Part shown: positions 1-7,313 of the stretch, piece after piece | Layout: each line of letters begins with the position of its first letter | Position numbering within the stretch: the stretch's first letter is position 1 | Origin: JAKBEU01 sp036172095 | GTDB taxonomy: Bacteria > Patescibacteriota > Microgenomatia > UBA1406 > GWC2-37-13 | DNA: 23,282 nucleotides | Assembly (NCBI GenBank): GCA_036172095.1 | Contig: JAVHSH010000002.1 | Span: forward strand, 1 to 23,282 | Direction of reading: 5' to 3' | The notes under the pieces: model-generated | Seen by the model: the letters and a program-made list of their open reading frames with translations, nothing else | What the model was told of the DNA's origin: nothing | The model's database searches: none | Translations under genes and position numbers: made by a program

Positions 1-145
1 TGAAGCCGATTTCATGCTGCATAGTGGATGACTCTTGTTTTAATTTAAAAGTCTCCAGGAGATAGTTAATAAACATAAATCCCACGTTATGACGATTTTT
101 ACTATATTTTTCGCCTGGATTCCCTAGACCCACAATGAGTTTCAT
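1..145 (-). CDS. pth: Peptidyl-tRNA hydrolase, N-terminal part (3' end beyond window)
   Basis: Pth hydrolyses the ester bond of peptidyl-tRNA released from stalled ribosomes, recycling tRNA in the cytoplasm. Read on the minus strand from the ATG at 145, the 48 visible residues begin MKLIVGLGNPGEKY and continue NRHNVGF, the classic Pth signature. Asn9 and His19 match the substrate-binding Asn and catalytic His of the family (Asn10 and His20 in E. coli). The remaining roughly 140 residues lie to the left of the window. The gene is divergent from the GalT-like gene across a 53-bp gap. A TATAAT box lies six bases before the ATG, so its transcript may be leaderless. The frame is open throughout and identification is firm despite the truncation. 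Confidence 0.95.
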   Translation of the reverse strand, partial: MKLIVGLGNPGEKYSKNRHNVGFMFINYLLETFKLKQESSTMQHEIGF

Positions 146-151
146 ACGGAT

Positions 152-157
152 ATTATA
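152..157 (-). promoter_or_regulatory. -10 box of pth promoter, TATAAT
   Basis: A perfect TATAAT on the minus strand ends six bases before the pth ATG, so a start about seven bases downstream would fall on the A of the ATG. No good -35 hexamer is visible at 16-18 bp spacing. Confidence 0.5.
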
Positions 158-158
158 G

Positions 159-188
159 TTGATTTTGTTTTAATTATTCATTTATACT
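159..188 (+). promoter_or_regulatory. Promoter of GalT-like gene, TTGATT-18-TATACT
   Basis: TTGATT at 159-164 and TATACT at 183-188 are separated by 18 bp. The ATG at 199 is ten bases after the -10 box, leaving only about three untranslated bases and no room for a Shine-Dalgarno sequence. Confidence 0.5.
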
Positions 189-198
189 GAAATTGTAT

Positions 199-1095
199 AT
201 GTCAAAATACGTCCCGGATGTTATTTCTCACCGATGGGTAATCATCGCTTCTCAGCGATTAGCACGTCCTGACCAAAGTGGTAAAGGAGCCAATAGTACA
301 AAGTCCAAAGGAAAAAAAGTATGCATTTTTTGCGAAGGGAATGAAGCATTAACGCCAACAGAGGTATTTCGTGTCGGGAAAGGAAACGTTAATAAACCGG
401 GTTGGAAAGTGCGCGTCGTTACGAATAAATATCCAATCACCGATTATCATGAGGTAATAGTCCATTCTCCCGATCATGAAAAAAATATAGAAGCTCTCTC
501 GGAAAAACAGATAGAAAATATTTTTATTGCTTATCGAGAGCGATTTAGTTTTTATCGTAAATCTGGCCAAGTCCTTATTTTCTGCAATAGTGGGGAGCAT
601 GCTGGAGCCTCAATCAATCACCCACATTCTCAAATGGTGGTCATTCCGACACAAATCAACCTCGACACCCTCGCAAAGGAACCGCTTAATAATGTTGTAC
701 AAGATACGAAGTTTTTCACGAGTTACTGCCCCGATTTTTCACAGTGGCCCTATGAAGTGTGGGTCGCTCCAAAAGAGGGAAAAGGCAAATTTGGGGATTT
801 GAGCGATGAACAGATTGCCGAGTTGGCATCAGTGATGCATAAGACAATGCGTCAGCTCAAAAAAATATTCCACGCGCATCAACTGACCGATATGGACTTT
901 GCGTACAATTATTACATTTATCCAGGGCATGACTGGTATTTGCGCATCATTCCCCGATTTATTCATCGGGCAGGATTTGAGCTGGGGACGGGATTGAACG
1001 TGAATATCGTTGATCCAGCAGAAGCTTCGCTTGAACTGCGCGGCATAGAAAGCCGTATCGTGAGTATCCTCAATAAACTAAAAGCAAAAGGCTAA
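199..1095 (+). CDS. GalT-like nucleotidylyltransferase (HIT superfamily)
   Basis: This 298-residue protein belongs to the galactose-1-phosphate uridylyltransferase branch of the HIT superfamily, which transfers a nucleotidyl group between sugar phosphates through a covalent histidine intermediate. A CIFCEGNE motif at residues 42-49 gives two zinc-ligand cysteines in the place of CxFCPGNE of GalT. The active-site motif is HPHSQ at 141-145 (HPHPQ in classical GalT), with nucleophile His143. A conserved HEVIVHSPDH block lies at 84-93. I chose ATG 199; a TTG at 193 would add two residues but falls where transcription should start. No Leloir-pathway partner is visible nearby, so the sugar substrate is unknown; ADP-sugar or other nucleotidyl transfer is possible. 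Confidence 0.85.
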   Translation: MSKYVPDVISHRWVIIASQRLARPDQSGKGANSTKSKGKKVCIFCEGNEALTPTEVFRVGKGNVNKPGWKVRVVTNKYPITDYHEVIVHSPDHEKNIEALSEKQIENIFIAYRERFSFYRKSGQVLIFCNSGEHAGASINHPHSQMVVIPTQINLDTLAKEPLNNVVQDTKFFTSYCPDFSQWPYEVWVAPKEGKGKFGDLSDEQIAELASVMHKTMRQLKKIFHAHQLTDMDFAYNYYIYPGHDWYLRIIPRFIHRAGFELGTGLNVNIVDPAEASLELRGIESRIVSILNKLKAKG

Positions 1096-1131
1096 GATTA
1101 GTTTAAATCAGCTCAAATCAGTTGAAATCAG
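1092..1131 (+). repeat. Degenerate tandem decamers, 5' flank of S23-type gene
   Basis: Four consecutive 10-bp units, ctaagattag, tttaaatcag, ctcaaatcag and ttgaaatcag, start inside the stop codon of the upstream gene. The last three share AAATCAG. Related units in inverted orientation follow the gene at 1497-1536. Confidence 0.7.
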
Positions 1132-1154
1132 AAAAAAATAATTAAAGTTGGAAT

Positions 1155-1493
1155 ATGAGAAATATTCACGATTTAGAAATATATCGTAAGTCGCTTTTAC
1201 TCACAAAAGAAATTTATGAATTGGTTCGGAAAAATCCCTCACTTACAAAAGACTACTCACTATGTGATCAAATAAAAAGGGCGTCTGTATCAGTTGCTTC
1301 GAATATCTCAGAGGGGTTTTGTCTGACTAGAAAATTGACAAAGAATTATCTTTCTATCGCATCTGGATCCACTAATGAAGTTGCAACTCAACTGGAAGTA
1401 ATAATGCTTGTGTATGAAATAAACACCAAAAAACTTCAAGAAGAATACATTATTCTAGGTAAGCAAATAAATGCACTTTCGGCACACTTCTAA
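1155..1493 (+). CDS. Four-helix-bundle protein (S23/IVP family)
   Basis: The 112-residue all-helical protein matches the family first known from ORFs in 23S rRNA intervening sequences and related to the Avd accessory protein of diversity-generating retroelements. Characteristic features are the N-terminal DLEIYRKSLLLTKEIYEL, the central QIKRASVSVASNISEG (residues 39-54) and a C-terminal helix pair ending LGKQINAL. Such proteins form small oligomers with a basic nucleic-acid-binding face; their cellular role outside retroelements is not established. No reverse transcriptase or rRNA gene is present here. The gene is bracketed by short decamer arrays in opposite orientation, unlike the rest of the window, which suggests it was inserted as a unit. 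There is no clear Shine-Dalgarno sequence. Confidence 0.85.
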   Translation: MRNIHDLEIYRKSLLLTKEIYELVRKNPSLTKDYSLCDQIKRASVSVASNISEGFCLTRKLTKNYLSIASGSTNEVATQLEVIMLVYEINTKKLQEEYIILGKQINALSAHF

Positions 1494-1496
1494 TTG

Positions 1497-1536
1497 CTGA
1501 TCTTAGCGAATCTTAGCTGTTTGCAACCAATCTAAG
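1497..1536 (+). repeat. Degenerate tandem decamers, 3' flank of S23-type gene
   Basis: Ten-base units ctgatcttag, cgaatcttag, ctgtttgcaa and ccaatctaag follow the stop codon. The first two match the reverse complement of the first 5' unit (ctaatcttag) at nine of ten bases each. The array also fills the gap between convergent genes. Confidence 0.6.
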
Positions 1537-1540
1537 CTTC

Positions 1541-2281
1541 TTACTTTTCAAATATTATCTTCTCTTTTGCCGTTCCAGCGGGATTTGACGGGAGGGTTAT
1601 AGAATAAAATACATCCTTGGTTGCATCGAAGTTCGGAATCCGTATCTGATGGACTGTTGCCGGAGTTGAAGAAACAACGATTGGATCAAGTGTTTGCTCT
1701 TTTTTTTCATTGAAAAATACAATATTTGCAGTCGACTTATCACTCGTCGAAAAAAGGACGAAATACTGTGGTCCAACTTTTGAAAAATGCACATTATTGA
1801 CACTGATTGTTGAAGCTCGCGTATTTGAAGAAGTGTAATTTGATATGGTTGGGATATTCAAAAGCACAGCCAATGAAAGGACTGCAAAAGAAGCGAGCAT
1901 GAACAGCGATTTTGGTGCAGGAAGAAGTTTGAATGATCCAACGAAAAGAGGTTGTGAAGCCTTAATCCCTTTATATTTCAATAAATCATCAGGATAGGCA
2001 AAGGTGCCGCTACACGATGGGCATTCAAGCAGAACCGTGTTCTTAGGAAGATTGGGGTCGACCTTTTCAAGTAAGACGCTTTTGTCTTTTGGGCATGTTT
2101 TTTGGTTGCCTAAAATATACTGACCCTGGGCTTCTTCAGTGAGCATTCGTGCAGAGTTTGTGGATATCGCATCTATTCCGCCCTTATCGAAAAAACTGCT
2201 TCCACAGGTGCCGCAATGAAGGACGATTTCATTATCGACATTGCGCACAGTCATCTGTTGTCCACAGTTTGGGCAAAGCAT
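1541..2281 (-). CDS. Zinc-ribbon membrane protein with extracytoplasmic C-terminal domain
   Basis: The 246-residue product starts with a zinc ribbon (CPNC at 3-6, CGTC at 23-26) of the kind seen in transcription-factor-like zinc fingers. A second, degenerate ribbon uses Cys63 and CPSC at 87-90; the second ligand of its first knuckle is replaced, since the sequence there is CPKD. One membrane helix covers about 126-146. The last 100 residues look like a single beta-sandwich, possibly FN3-like, which by topology would lie outside the cell. It follows the 2327-3742 gene by 45 bp on the same strand, so the two are probably co-transcribed. The function is unknown; coupling cytoplasmic zinc ribbons to an outside domain suggests a sensor or assembly factor, but this is inference. 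Confidence 0.7.
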   Translation of the reverse strand: MLCPNCGQQMTVRNVDNEIVLHCGTCGSSFFDKGGIDAISTNSARMLTEEAQGQYILGNQKTCPKDKSVLLEKVDPNLPKNTVLLECPSCSGTFAYPDDLLKYKGIKASQPLFVGSFKLLPAPKSLFMLASFAVLSLAVLLNIPTISNYTSSNTRASTISVNNVHFSKVGPQYFVLFSTSDKSTANIVFFNEKKEQTLDPIVVSSTPATVHQIRIPNFDATKDVFYSITLPSNPAGTAKEKIIFEK

Positions 2282-2326
2282 ATGGTATTACGATAGCACA
2301 ATTAAATTCAAATTCCAATCTCAATT

Positions 2327-3742
2327 CTATCTTTCATCCTTTTTCTTCGCTGCATTATAAATATTTAATGCAAGAAGAGCTCCCATGCCGGCAGTTGATC
2401 CCATAACTAGTTTCTTTAGGAACGCCTTTCTCTTTTTTGCATCTTCTGCAGTCATATGTTCTCCACATCTGCGTGTATAGGAATCATCAAAACGAGAAAT
2501 GTTTTCTACTGTTGGATCCTGAATTGCTGTCACGAATGATTCAAGGAACGCCGTATCACCCTTACCACTTTGTACGATGTCATAGTATGCTGCAACCGAG
2601 TCAAATGCGTCTGATCCAGTATCTTTCACAAGACCTTCTTTCAATCTTGTATATCCCGCAACTGTCTTTTTAAGTTCTTCAATACGTGTTTCCATTGCAT
2701 GTTTTTTTGCAAGTTGATCAGTCTCTCCTTGATGAGTGAATCCGCTGAGATCACTCTGAGTGCGTTCAAGCTCATGCTGTGCATCTCGAAGAATATCTCG
2801 TAGTTGGCTACTGTCAGTAGGAATTCCAAGTGCAAAAAGTGCAGCTTTTATCTGAGGAACATCAAGTACCAGTTCACCATTAAATATCTTTTGTAACTCT
2901 TCTGCCTTTTCACTTAGTTTTGGTTGAGTATCCACTGGAGCTTCAACAGCAACTTCTCCGTCAGCCGGAGCTGCCGCTTCATCAATTGGTGGTGTTGGTG
3001 TTGCTGGTTCTATTTTTTGTCCAGAAAGGATTTTAATGTCATCCGGTGTTAAGAGGAGCTTTCCATCAGGTCCTTTAAGATTCTTTGCTATGTCGAGGAT
3101 TGAGTCTGGGGTCATAAAACCCATATTTTGCGCAACCTCTTTGGCAAGTTGCGCATCAATTGGTTCACCTTTAAAGAATGCTGATGCCATTCTTGTTTCT
3201 GCAGATTGCTGCTCAGGAGGAAGAGCATCAATTTGAGATAATGTTTCTTGTCTTGCAGTTTTAATTAAGTCTTCAAGGATCAAACAATTATTCCCTGAGC
3301 CTATGCGAAGGCGGGTATGTCCATTTGCATCTTTTACAGGATCTACACTTGTTACAGTATATTTATGTCCTTCATGTTCAACAACAAGTCCATTTTTGAA
3401 TGTATCACCTGGTTGGATCTGAGTAAGAGCTGCATAAGTCTCTACCGAATCTTGCCATGAAGGGGGGGTGAGAAGCTGTTCTGCAAGAGTCATTTCACGA
3501 TGCGATTCATGCTGTTTTCGCCCCATTGTTATCACGAGGCCTTCATCTCTTGAGTCTGCATCAATTGGCTCGCTGAATAACTTTTCAGGCATCATATTTT
3601 TCCGTGCTTGCGATACTTCTGGCCCAGTGGGAGAACCCATTTCAATTGCTGCTGGTCCACCTCCACGAGTAGGTGCCGTTCGGATAGGCGCGGAACGTGT
3701 TGGCGCAGATGCGGGTGATGACATAATATTTGTCATAATCAT
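2327..3742 (-). CDS. Hypothetical protein with helical middle and C-terminal membrane segment
   Basis: I do not recognise this 471-residue protein. The first 40 residues are rich in Ser, Pro, Arg, Thr and Gly and look disordered. Helical, charged segments follow, with a Pro/Ala-rich linker near residues 240-275 and a likely coiled coil around 320-360. A hydrophobic stretch at about 441-464, followed by KKKDER, suggests tail anchoring. Three ATGs compete as start: 3742, 3736 and 3724. A TATAAA at 3756-3751 would place transcription start at or next to the first. The gene is divergent from the 918-residue coiled-coil gene, and both resemble each other in style, so they may belong to one complex. 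Confidence 0.6.
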   Translation of the reverse strand: MIMTNIMSSPASAPTRSAPIRTAPTRGGGPAAIEMGSPTGPEVSQARKNMMPEKLFSEPIDADSRDEGLVITMGRKQHESHREMTLAEQLLTPPSWQDSVETYAALTQIQPGDTFKNGLVVEHEGHKYTVTSVDPVKDANGHTRLRIGSGNNCLILEDLIKTARQETLSQIDALPPEQQSAETRMASAFFKGEPIDAQLAKEVAQNMGFMTPDSILDIAKNLKGPDGKLLLTPDDIKILSGQKIEPATPTPPIDEAAAPADGEVAVEAPVDTQPKLSEKAEELQKIFNGELVLDVPQIKAALFALGIPTDSSQLRDILRDAQHELERTQSDLSGFTHQGETDQLAKKHAMETRIEELKKTVAGYTRLKEGLVKDTGSDAFDSVAAYYDIVQSGKGDTAFLESFVTAIQDPTVENISRFDDSYTRRCGEHMTAEDAKKRKAFLKKLVMGSTAGMGALLALNIYNAAKKKDER

Positions 3743-3744
3743 AC

Positions 3745-3773
3745 TTGACTTTTATACGTAAAACAAGAATAAT
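3745..3773 (+). promoter_or_regulatory. Promoter of 918-aa gene, TTGACT-17-AATAAT
   Basis: TTGACT at 3745-3750 and AATAAT at 3768-3773 are spaced by 17 bp. The predicted start near 3780 leaves a leader of about 24 bases before ATG 3804. It overlaps the opposite-facing TATAAA at 3756-3751 of the minus-strand gene. Confidence 0.5.
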
Positions 3774-3803
3774 GAATGCATTTAGTAGGCTGTCTATTAT
3801 TAT

Positions 3804-6560
3804 ATGTCAACACGAGTATTTACGGGAGCTGAAGCAATCGCTAGCGCAACCCCTGCCGGGGTGAAGGCGGAGGCGAAGAAAGGCATCCTTCACAGACCAA
3901 AAGCAGCTCTTGTACGAGAGCCGGGAAGCATGGATCAAGGCACAGGAACCTACGATAAGGAAAAAGTATTGGTCGCTCGAGAATCCGAGTTGGGCGGAGG
4001 GAGGAAAGCCGGAAGCAAGGAAGGAGATCCAAGTAAGTTTTCAATCCAAGCTGAAGCTGAGGCTACACTTATCGATACTGTGCAAGATTTTGTCCATCAT
4101 TTAGACGATCCTGTCCTTGCCGCAAATCTTGAGCCTTGGCAAAAAGACTTCATCAAACAGTTCAAGTCAAATGCAGCAAACACTTCAAATGCTGCATATG
4201 ATCCGTCAAGACTTCATCAATATGCCGAAGCATTCGTCAGGACAAATGAAGGAGTCATTGCTGCACTCAAAATTGCTGAGTGGAAAATTGCCCTCTATCA
4301 GAAGGCAACTGGCGCCCAAATGCACGAGATTCAAAGTCATGAAGTTACGCATAATCCAGATATTATCGCATCTGGAGTGGATGAGGAAATAGCAACACCA
4401 GAACGAAATCTGATAAAAAAGATTGGTGCAAAAATAGGCATAGGTCTCACTCCCCTTGAGCAAGCAAAAAGAGATAAAGCAAAAGCAGATAAAAAAAGAC
4501 CAGTAAATCAAAAAGATAGGAATTATTACAGTCGTGCAACGTTTACAAATCCAAACGTCCTGAAATATGATGGGACAATTTTGACACAAGGGCAACAAGC
4601 TTATCTGCAGAGTGTTGGTATCAACGCCGCTGGCGGCGCTACTGAAGTTTTTACGAATGGTGCAACGAGTGGAAGTCGGGACGCAAGCGCAGAACAGGTG
4701 AGGCTTGGGCAGATTCTTGAAAACCTGACCAATGCGAGAATAGCAGTCTATGAAGCGACAGGAAAATTCAATATAGACGTCAATCTTGTTGACGGAGCTG
4801 GGAACTATATTGGAACTCCTGAAAGATATCTGCGGATAGAGCATGCCGCAACTGGTGCAAACGCTCACGTTGCAATAGAAAACCAATTAAAAGCAGCGAC
4901 TGCCGAAATGTCAAAGAAGAATAAGGAAGTTGCAAAAGCGGCAGCAAAACGAGTGAAGGAAGCAAAAGCCATTGAGAAGAAAAGAAAGGCAGAGGAAGCA
5001 GCTCAAGTGAAAAAGGAAAAGAATGAACAAAGACAACGTGAAAGCGTAGGTCTTACAGTCCATCTGATAGAGGATAAAAAAGCCGAGCTTTCACGTGGAG
5101 CCCCAGAAGTTGCCCCAGATTCACAAAAAACAATTGAGACAAATGGAGAAACAATACAAGTTGAAAGGAAAAAAGCTGATGAACTGAAGGCAACGGTTGA
5201 ACAAGGGAAACAACTTCCAGATTTAAAAAAGGCAGTTGATGATGCTCACGCGGCAATTCCTGTTTTTGCAGAAGTTGAGACACTCAATCTTCCTGTTGAC
5301 GGAGCAGGTCTTCCTCAACCAGGGAGTGTACGGCAAGCAGAGGCAGACCAGATTGCGGCAAGGAGAAAAACGACAGCGGCTAATGCAAAACTCAACCAAT
5401 TAAAAACCAGACAAAAAGATGCATCTGATGCAATGAAGGGCACAAAGGGTATGGATCCTGGCGCTCTTGTTCTCGTGCAACAAGAATTTATAGATACACG
5501 AGATATCTCCACTGTTCAAACAGAGTATGATAATGCCCTCGCAGCACAAGAGGCAGCAGAAGCAGAATATACTAGAAGAAAAGCGATACAAGATAAGTAT
5601 AGTGGGGAATGGCAAGGATACCAACAAGCACAGGATACACTTAGTACAGCTATCAGAACATATACAGACATGGCAGTACGTCACGGTGTGCCAGTTGTTG
5701 TGGCAGATGTGCTTGGCATTCCAGGTTTTCATGTCCAAGAAGCCGATATGCAGGTGGAAATTGGCAACGCAGAATCCCATATAAAAACTTTGAATCAAGA
5801 AAATGCCAAATTAGAAGATCCAAATAGAATGGGAAGAGAGCATCAATTAGCGGCCTATGAAGAGCTTTCGGCCGTCATCACTCCACCGGAAGAGTATGAA
5901 AAAATGCAACAAAGGATTGAAGAACTTACTTTAAAAAAGAAAGAACCTCTCATTAAAGAGCTTCATGTTGCAGGAATTTACGAACAGTATCCACCAGTCT
6001 ATTTGCGAGCATTACAAGTGACATTTGGATGGGATATCACCGATTATTCGAGGGCGGCAGATTTCCAGAAGGCGACAAAATTATTGACTCCTCAGATGTT
6101 CCTTGAGACGCTTGATCCAGCAGTATTACAGGAGCCAAATCCAGTGCCTCCACCGGTAACTATCCGAATAACCGACCCCTATGATGCCCAACTCTTTGAT
6201 CCTGCGCGAATGAGAGCACTTTCGAGTAAAAATATGAGTGCATTTGCTGAGACACTTCTTGAAAATGCAGCGAAGGGCACACTTGGTCAACTGACTCCGG
6301 CGGAAATTGCAGAACGAGAGGCGATGCAGGTAAGAGATGGTTCAGATATATTCTTAGTGCCGATAGTGCCAGCAGATAGGAATGGACTCATTCAAACATT
6401 GACACAAGAGATATATCATTATGAAGATGTTGATGATTTGGCCAGAATCATTTTTGCACGACACGCTGGGGCGGTAAATGGAACAGCTCAGATCAACACA
6501 GTTGATGATGCAAAGGCGTATGCAAAAGAGATGGTTCGTATGAGAAATGTGGTTATCTAA
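3804..6560 (+). CDS. Large coiled-coil hypothetical protein
   Basis: This 918-residue protein has no domain I can name. The first 80 residues are low in predicted order. Lys/Ala/Glu-rich coiled coil runs over roughly 359-425, with further heptad-like stretches near 445-485, 510-600 and 660-720. The C-terminal 200 residues look globular and contain several Pro-rich turns. There is no signal peptide or membrane segment, so it should be cytoplasmic. ATG 3804 is the first in frame after a plausible promoter and has no Shine-Dalgarno sequence. A 121-residue helical protein follows after 24 bp, probably in the same transcript. A scaffold or cytoskeleton-like role is possible but only inferred from composition. 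Confidence 0.65.
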   Translation: MSTRVFTGAEAIASATPAGVKAEAKKGILHRPKAALVREPGSMDQGTGTYDKEKVLVARESELGGGRKAGSKEGDPSKFSIQAEAEATLIDTVQDFVHHLDDPVLAANLEPWQKDFIKQFKSNAANTSNAAYDPSRLHQYAEAFVRTNEGVIAALKIAEWKIALYQKATGAQMHEIQSHEVTHNPDIIASGVDEEIATPERNLIKKIGAKIGIGLTPLEQAKRDKAKADKKRPVNQKDRNYYSRATFTNPNVLKYDGTILTQGQQAYLQSVGINAAGGATEVFTNGATSGSRDASAEQVRLGQILENLTNARIAVYEATGKFNIDVNLVDGAGNYIGTPERYLRIEHAATGANAHVAIENQLKAATAEMSKKNKEVAKAAAKRVKEAKAIEKKRKAEEAAQVKKEKNEQRQRESVGLTVHLIEDKKAELSRGAPEVAPDSQKTIETNGETIQVERKKADELKATVEQGKQLPDLKKAVDDAHAAIPVFAEVETLNLPVDGAGLPQPGSVRQAEADQIAARRKTTAANAKLNQLKTRQKDASDAMKGTKGMDPGALVLVQQEFIDTRDISTVQTEYDNALAAQEAAEAEYTRRKAIQDKYSGEWQGYQQAQDTLSTAIRTYTDMAVRHGVPVVVADVLGIPGFHVQEADMQVEIGNAESHIKTLNQENAKLEDPNRMGREHQLAAYEELSAVITPPEEYEKMQQRIEELTLKKKEPLIKELHVAGIYEQYPPVYLRALQVTFGWDITDYSRAADFQKATKLLTPQMFLETLDPAVLQEPNPVPPPVTIRITDPYDAQLFDPARMRALSSKNMSAFAETLLENAAKGTLGQLTPAEIAEREAMQVRDGSDIFLVPIVPADRNGLIQTLTQEIYHYEDVDDLARIIFARHAGAVNGTAQINTVDDAKAYAKEMVRMRNVVI

Positions 6561-6584
6561 TTTTTTTACTATATATACATATAT

Positions 6585-6950
6585 ATGAAATCATTCACCA
6601 TAAAAGATTTGTTTAAAATAATTCCGTTCGAAGTTGACGAACGAAATGAGTTGCTCGCAGAATACGATTCATACTCCGACGCACTGAAATTTGAAATGCA
6701 GAGGATCTGTTGGAGTGCGTATCGAGAGTTGGTTGATCAACAGACGGAGTTGAAATATCAGAAATTAATGATGGAGGTAGAAAGTGGTACTCGTCCTTTG
6801 GTTGCGGATCTTATGGATGAGGCGCGACTTGAAGTCCAGCAAGATATGGAGGATGTCGTTTCAGGGAAACGCGAAGAAGTCCAACAGATGGAAGATATCA
6901 GAACGAAGCTACAACAACTTATCCAAGAAAGCAAGAAGGTAGTAAAATAA
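6585..6950 (+). CDS. Small helical hypothetical protein
   Basis: A 121-residue, almost wholly helical and acidic protein. The first 25 residues (FTIKDLFKIIPFEVDERNEL) look like a short structured start, and residues 75-120 are heptad-rich, ending in KKVVK. There are no membrane segments or known motifs. It lies 24 bp after the large coiled-coil gene on the same strand and is probably a partner of it. The gene is convergent with the HTH regulator, whose stop is nine bases away. I do not recognise the family. Confidence 0.6.
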   Translation: MKSFTIKDLFKIIPFEVDERNELLAEYDSYSDALKFEMQRICWSAYRELVDQQTELKYQKLMMEVESGTRPLVADLMDEARLEVQQDMEDVVSGKREEVQQMEDIRTKLQQLIQESKKVVK

Positions 6951-6959
6951 TTCTTATAT

Positions 6960-7178
6960 TTATTCCTGGACTTCTCCAAGGAGTTTGAGTACGACAGTTT
7001 TTTTGTAGCGTCTGTCTCCTCGTGAATTGATCCGAAGGGCTGGAAGTTTTCCGCTGACACCCCATCGTTTAACGGTAAGAGTTGAAACACGAAGAAGGGA
7101 AGCGACTTCTCGAATGGTGATCAAATCTGGAAGATCTGCGAGTGATACCTTTGGAAGTGTTTTGGTTTTGTATGACAT
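6960..7178 (-). CDS. MerR/excisionase-type HTH regulator
   Basis: The 72-residue protein is a stand-alone winged helix-turn-helix of the excisionase (helix_turn_helix_17) type. The pattern LITIREVASLLRVSTLTVKRW at 19-39 is the HTH; a wing follows with KLPALRI at 44-50 and a basic RGDRRYKK at 53-60. I set the start at ATG 7178 rather than TTG 7214, because that TTG is the first part of a perfect TTGACA -35 box and the longer version would begin inside its own promoter. A 24-bp palindrome covers the -10 box and reaches into the start codon, so autorepression is likely. Target genes are unknown; the neighbouring Cys-rich surface gene is divergent and 136 bp away. Confidence 0.85.
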   Translation of the reverse strand: MSYKTKTLPKVSLADLPDLITIREVASLLRVSTLTVKRWGVSGKLPALRINSRGDRRYKKTVVLKLLGEVQE

Positions 7179-7200
7179 GGAACGTATTATAGTGTTCCAT
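7177..7200. promoter_or_regulatory. Operator: 7-bp inverted repeat over -10 box
   Basis: Perfect arms ATGGAAC (7177-7183) and GTTCCAT (7194-7200) are separated by ten bases. The spacer contains the TATAAT of the HTH gene, and the left arm overlaps its ATG. A dimer of the encoded regulator bound here would block RNA polymerase. Confidence 0.7.
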
Positions 7201-7214
7201 TTAGAGCTTGTCAA
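7186..7214 (-). promoter_or_regulatory. Consensus sigma-70 promoter of HTH gene, TTGACA-17-TATAAT
   Basis: Both hexamers match the housekeeping consensus exactly, with the optimal 17-bp spacer. The -10 box ends seven bases before the ATG, so the first transcribed base should be at or beside the start codon, giving a leaderless mRNA. Confidence 0.85.
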
Positions 7215-7313
7215 GTTGCGCTAATATCAACATATTTTTTTTTGAAAAATACAGTTGTAGAAATATTTTTTTATTTCTGATATTCTATGTAATAGTTCCA
7301 AACAATCTTACAT

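Noticed and set aside
1155..1493. Diversity-generating retroelement, suggested by the Avd-like fold
   Set aside because: No reverse transcriptase, template repeat or variable repeat is seen in the window.
4206..4886. 226-codon minus-strand ORF rich in Cys and Phe
   Set aside because: It is antisense to the 918-residue gene, and its composition is that expected from a reverse-strand shadow.
5400..5798. 132-codon minus-strand ORF resembling a membrane protein
   Set aside because: It is antisense to a coiled-coil region; hydrophobic runs arise from complementing Lys/Glu codons.
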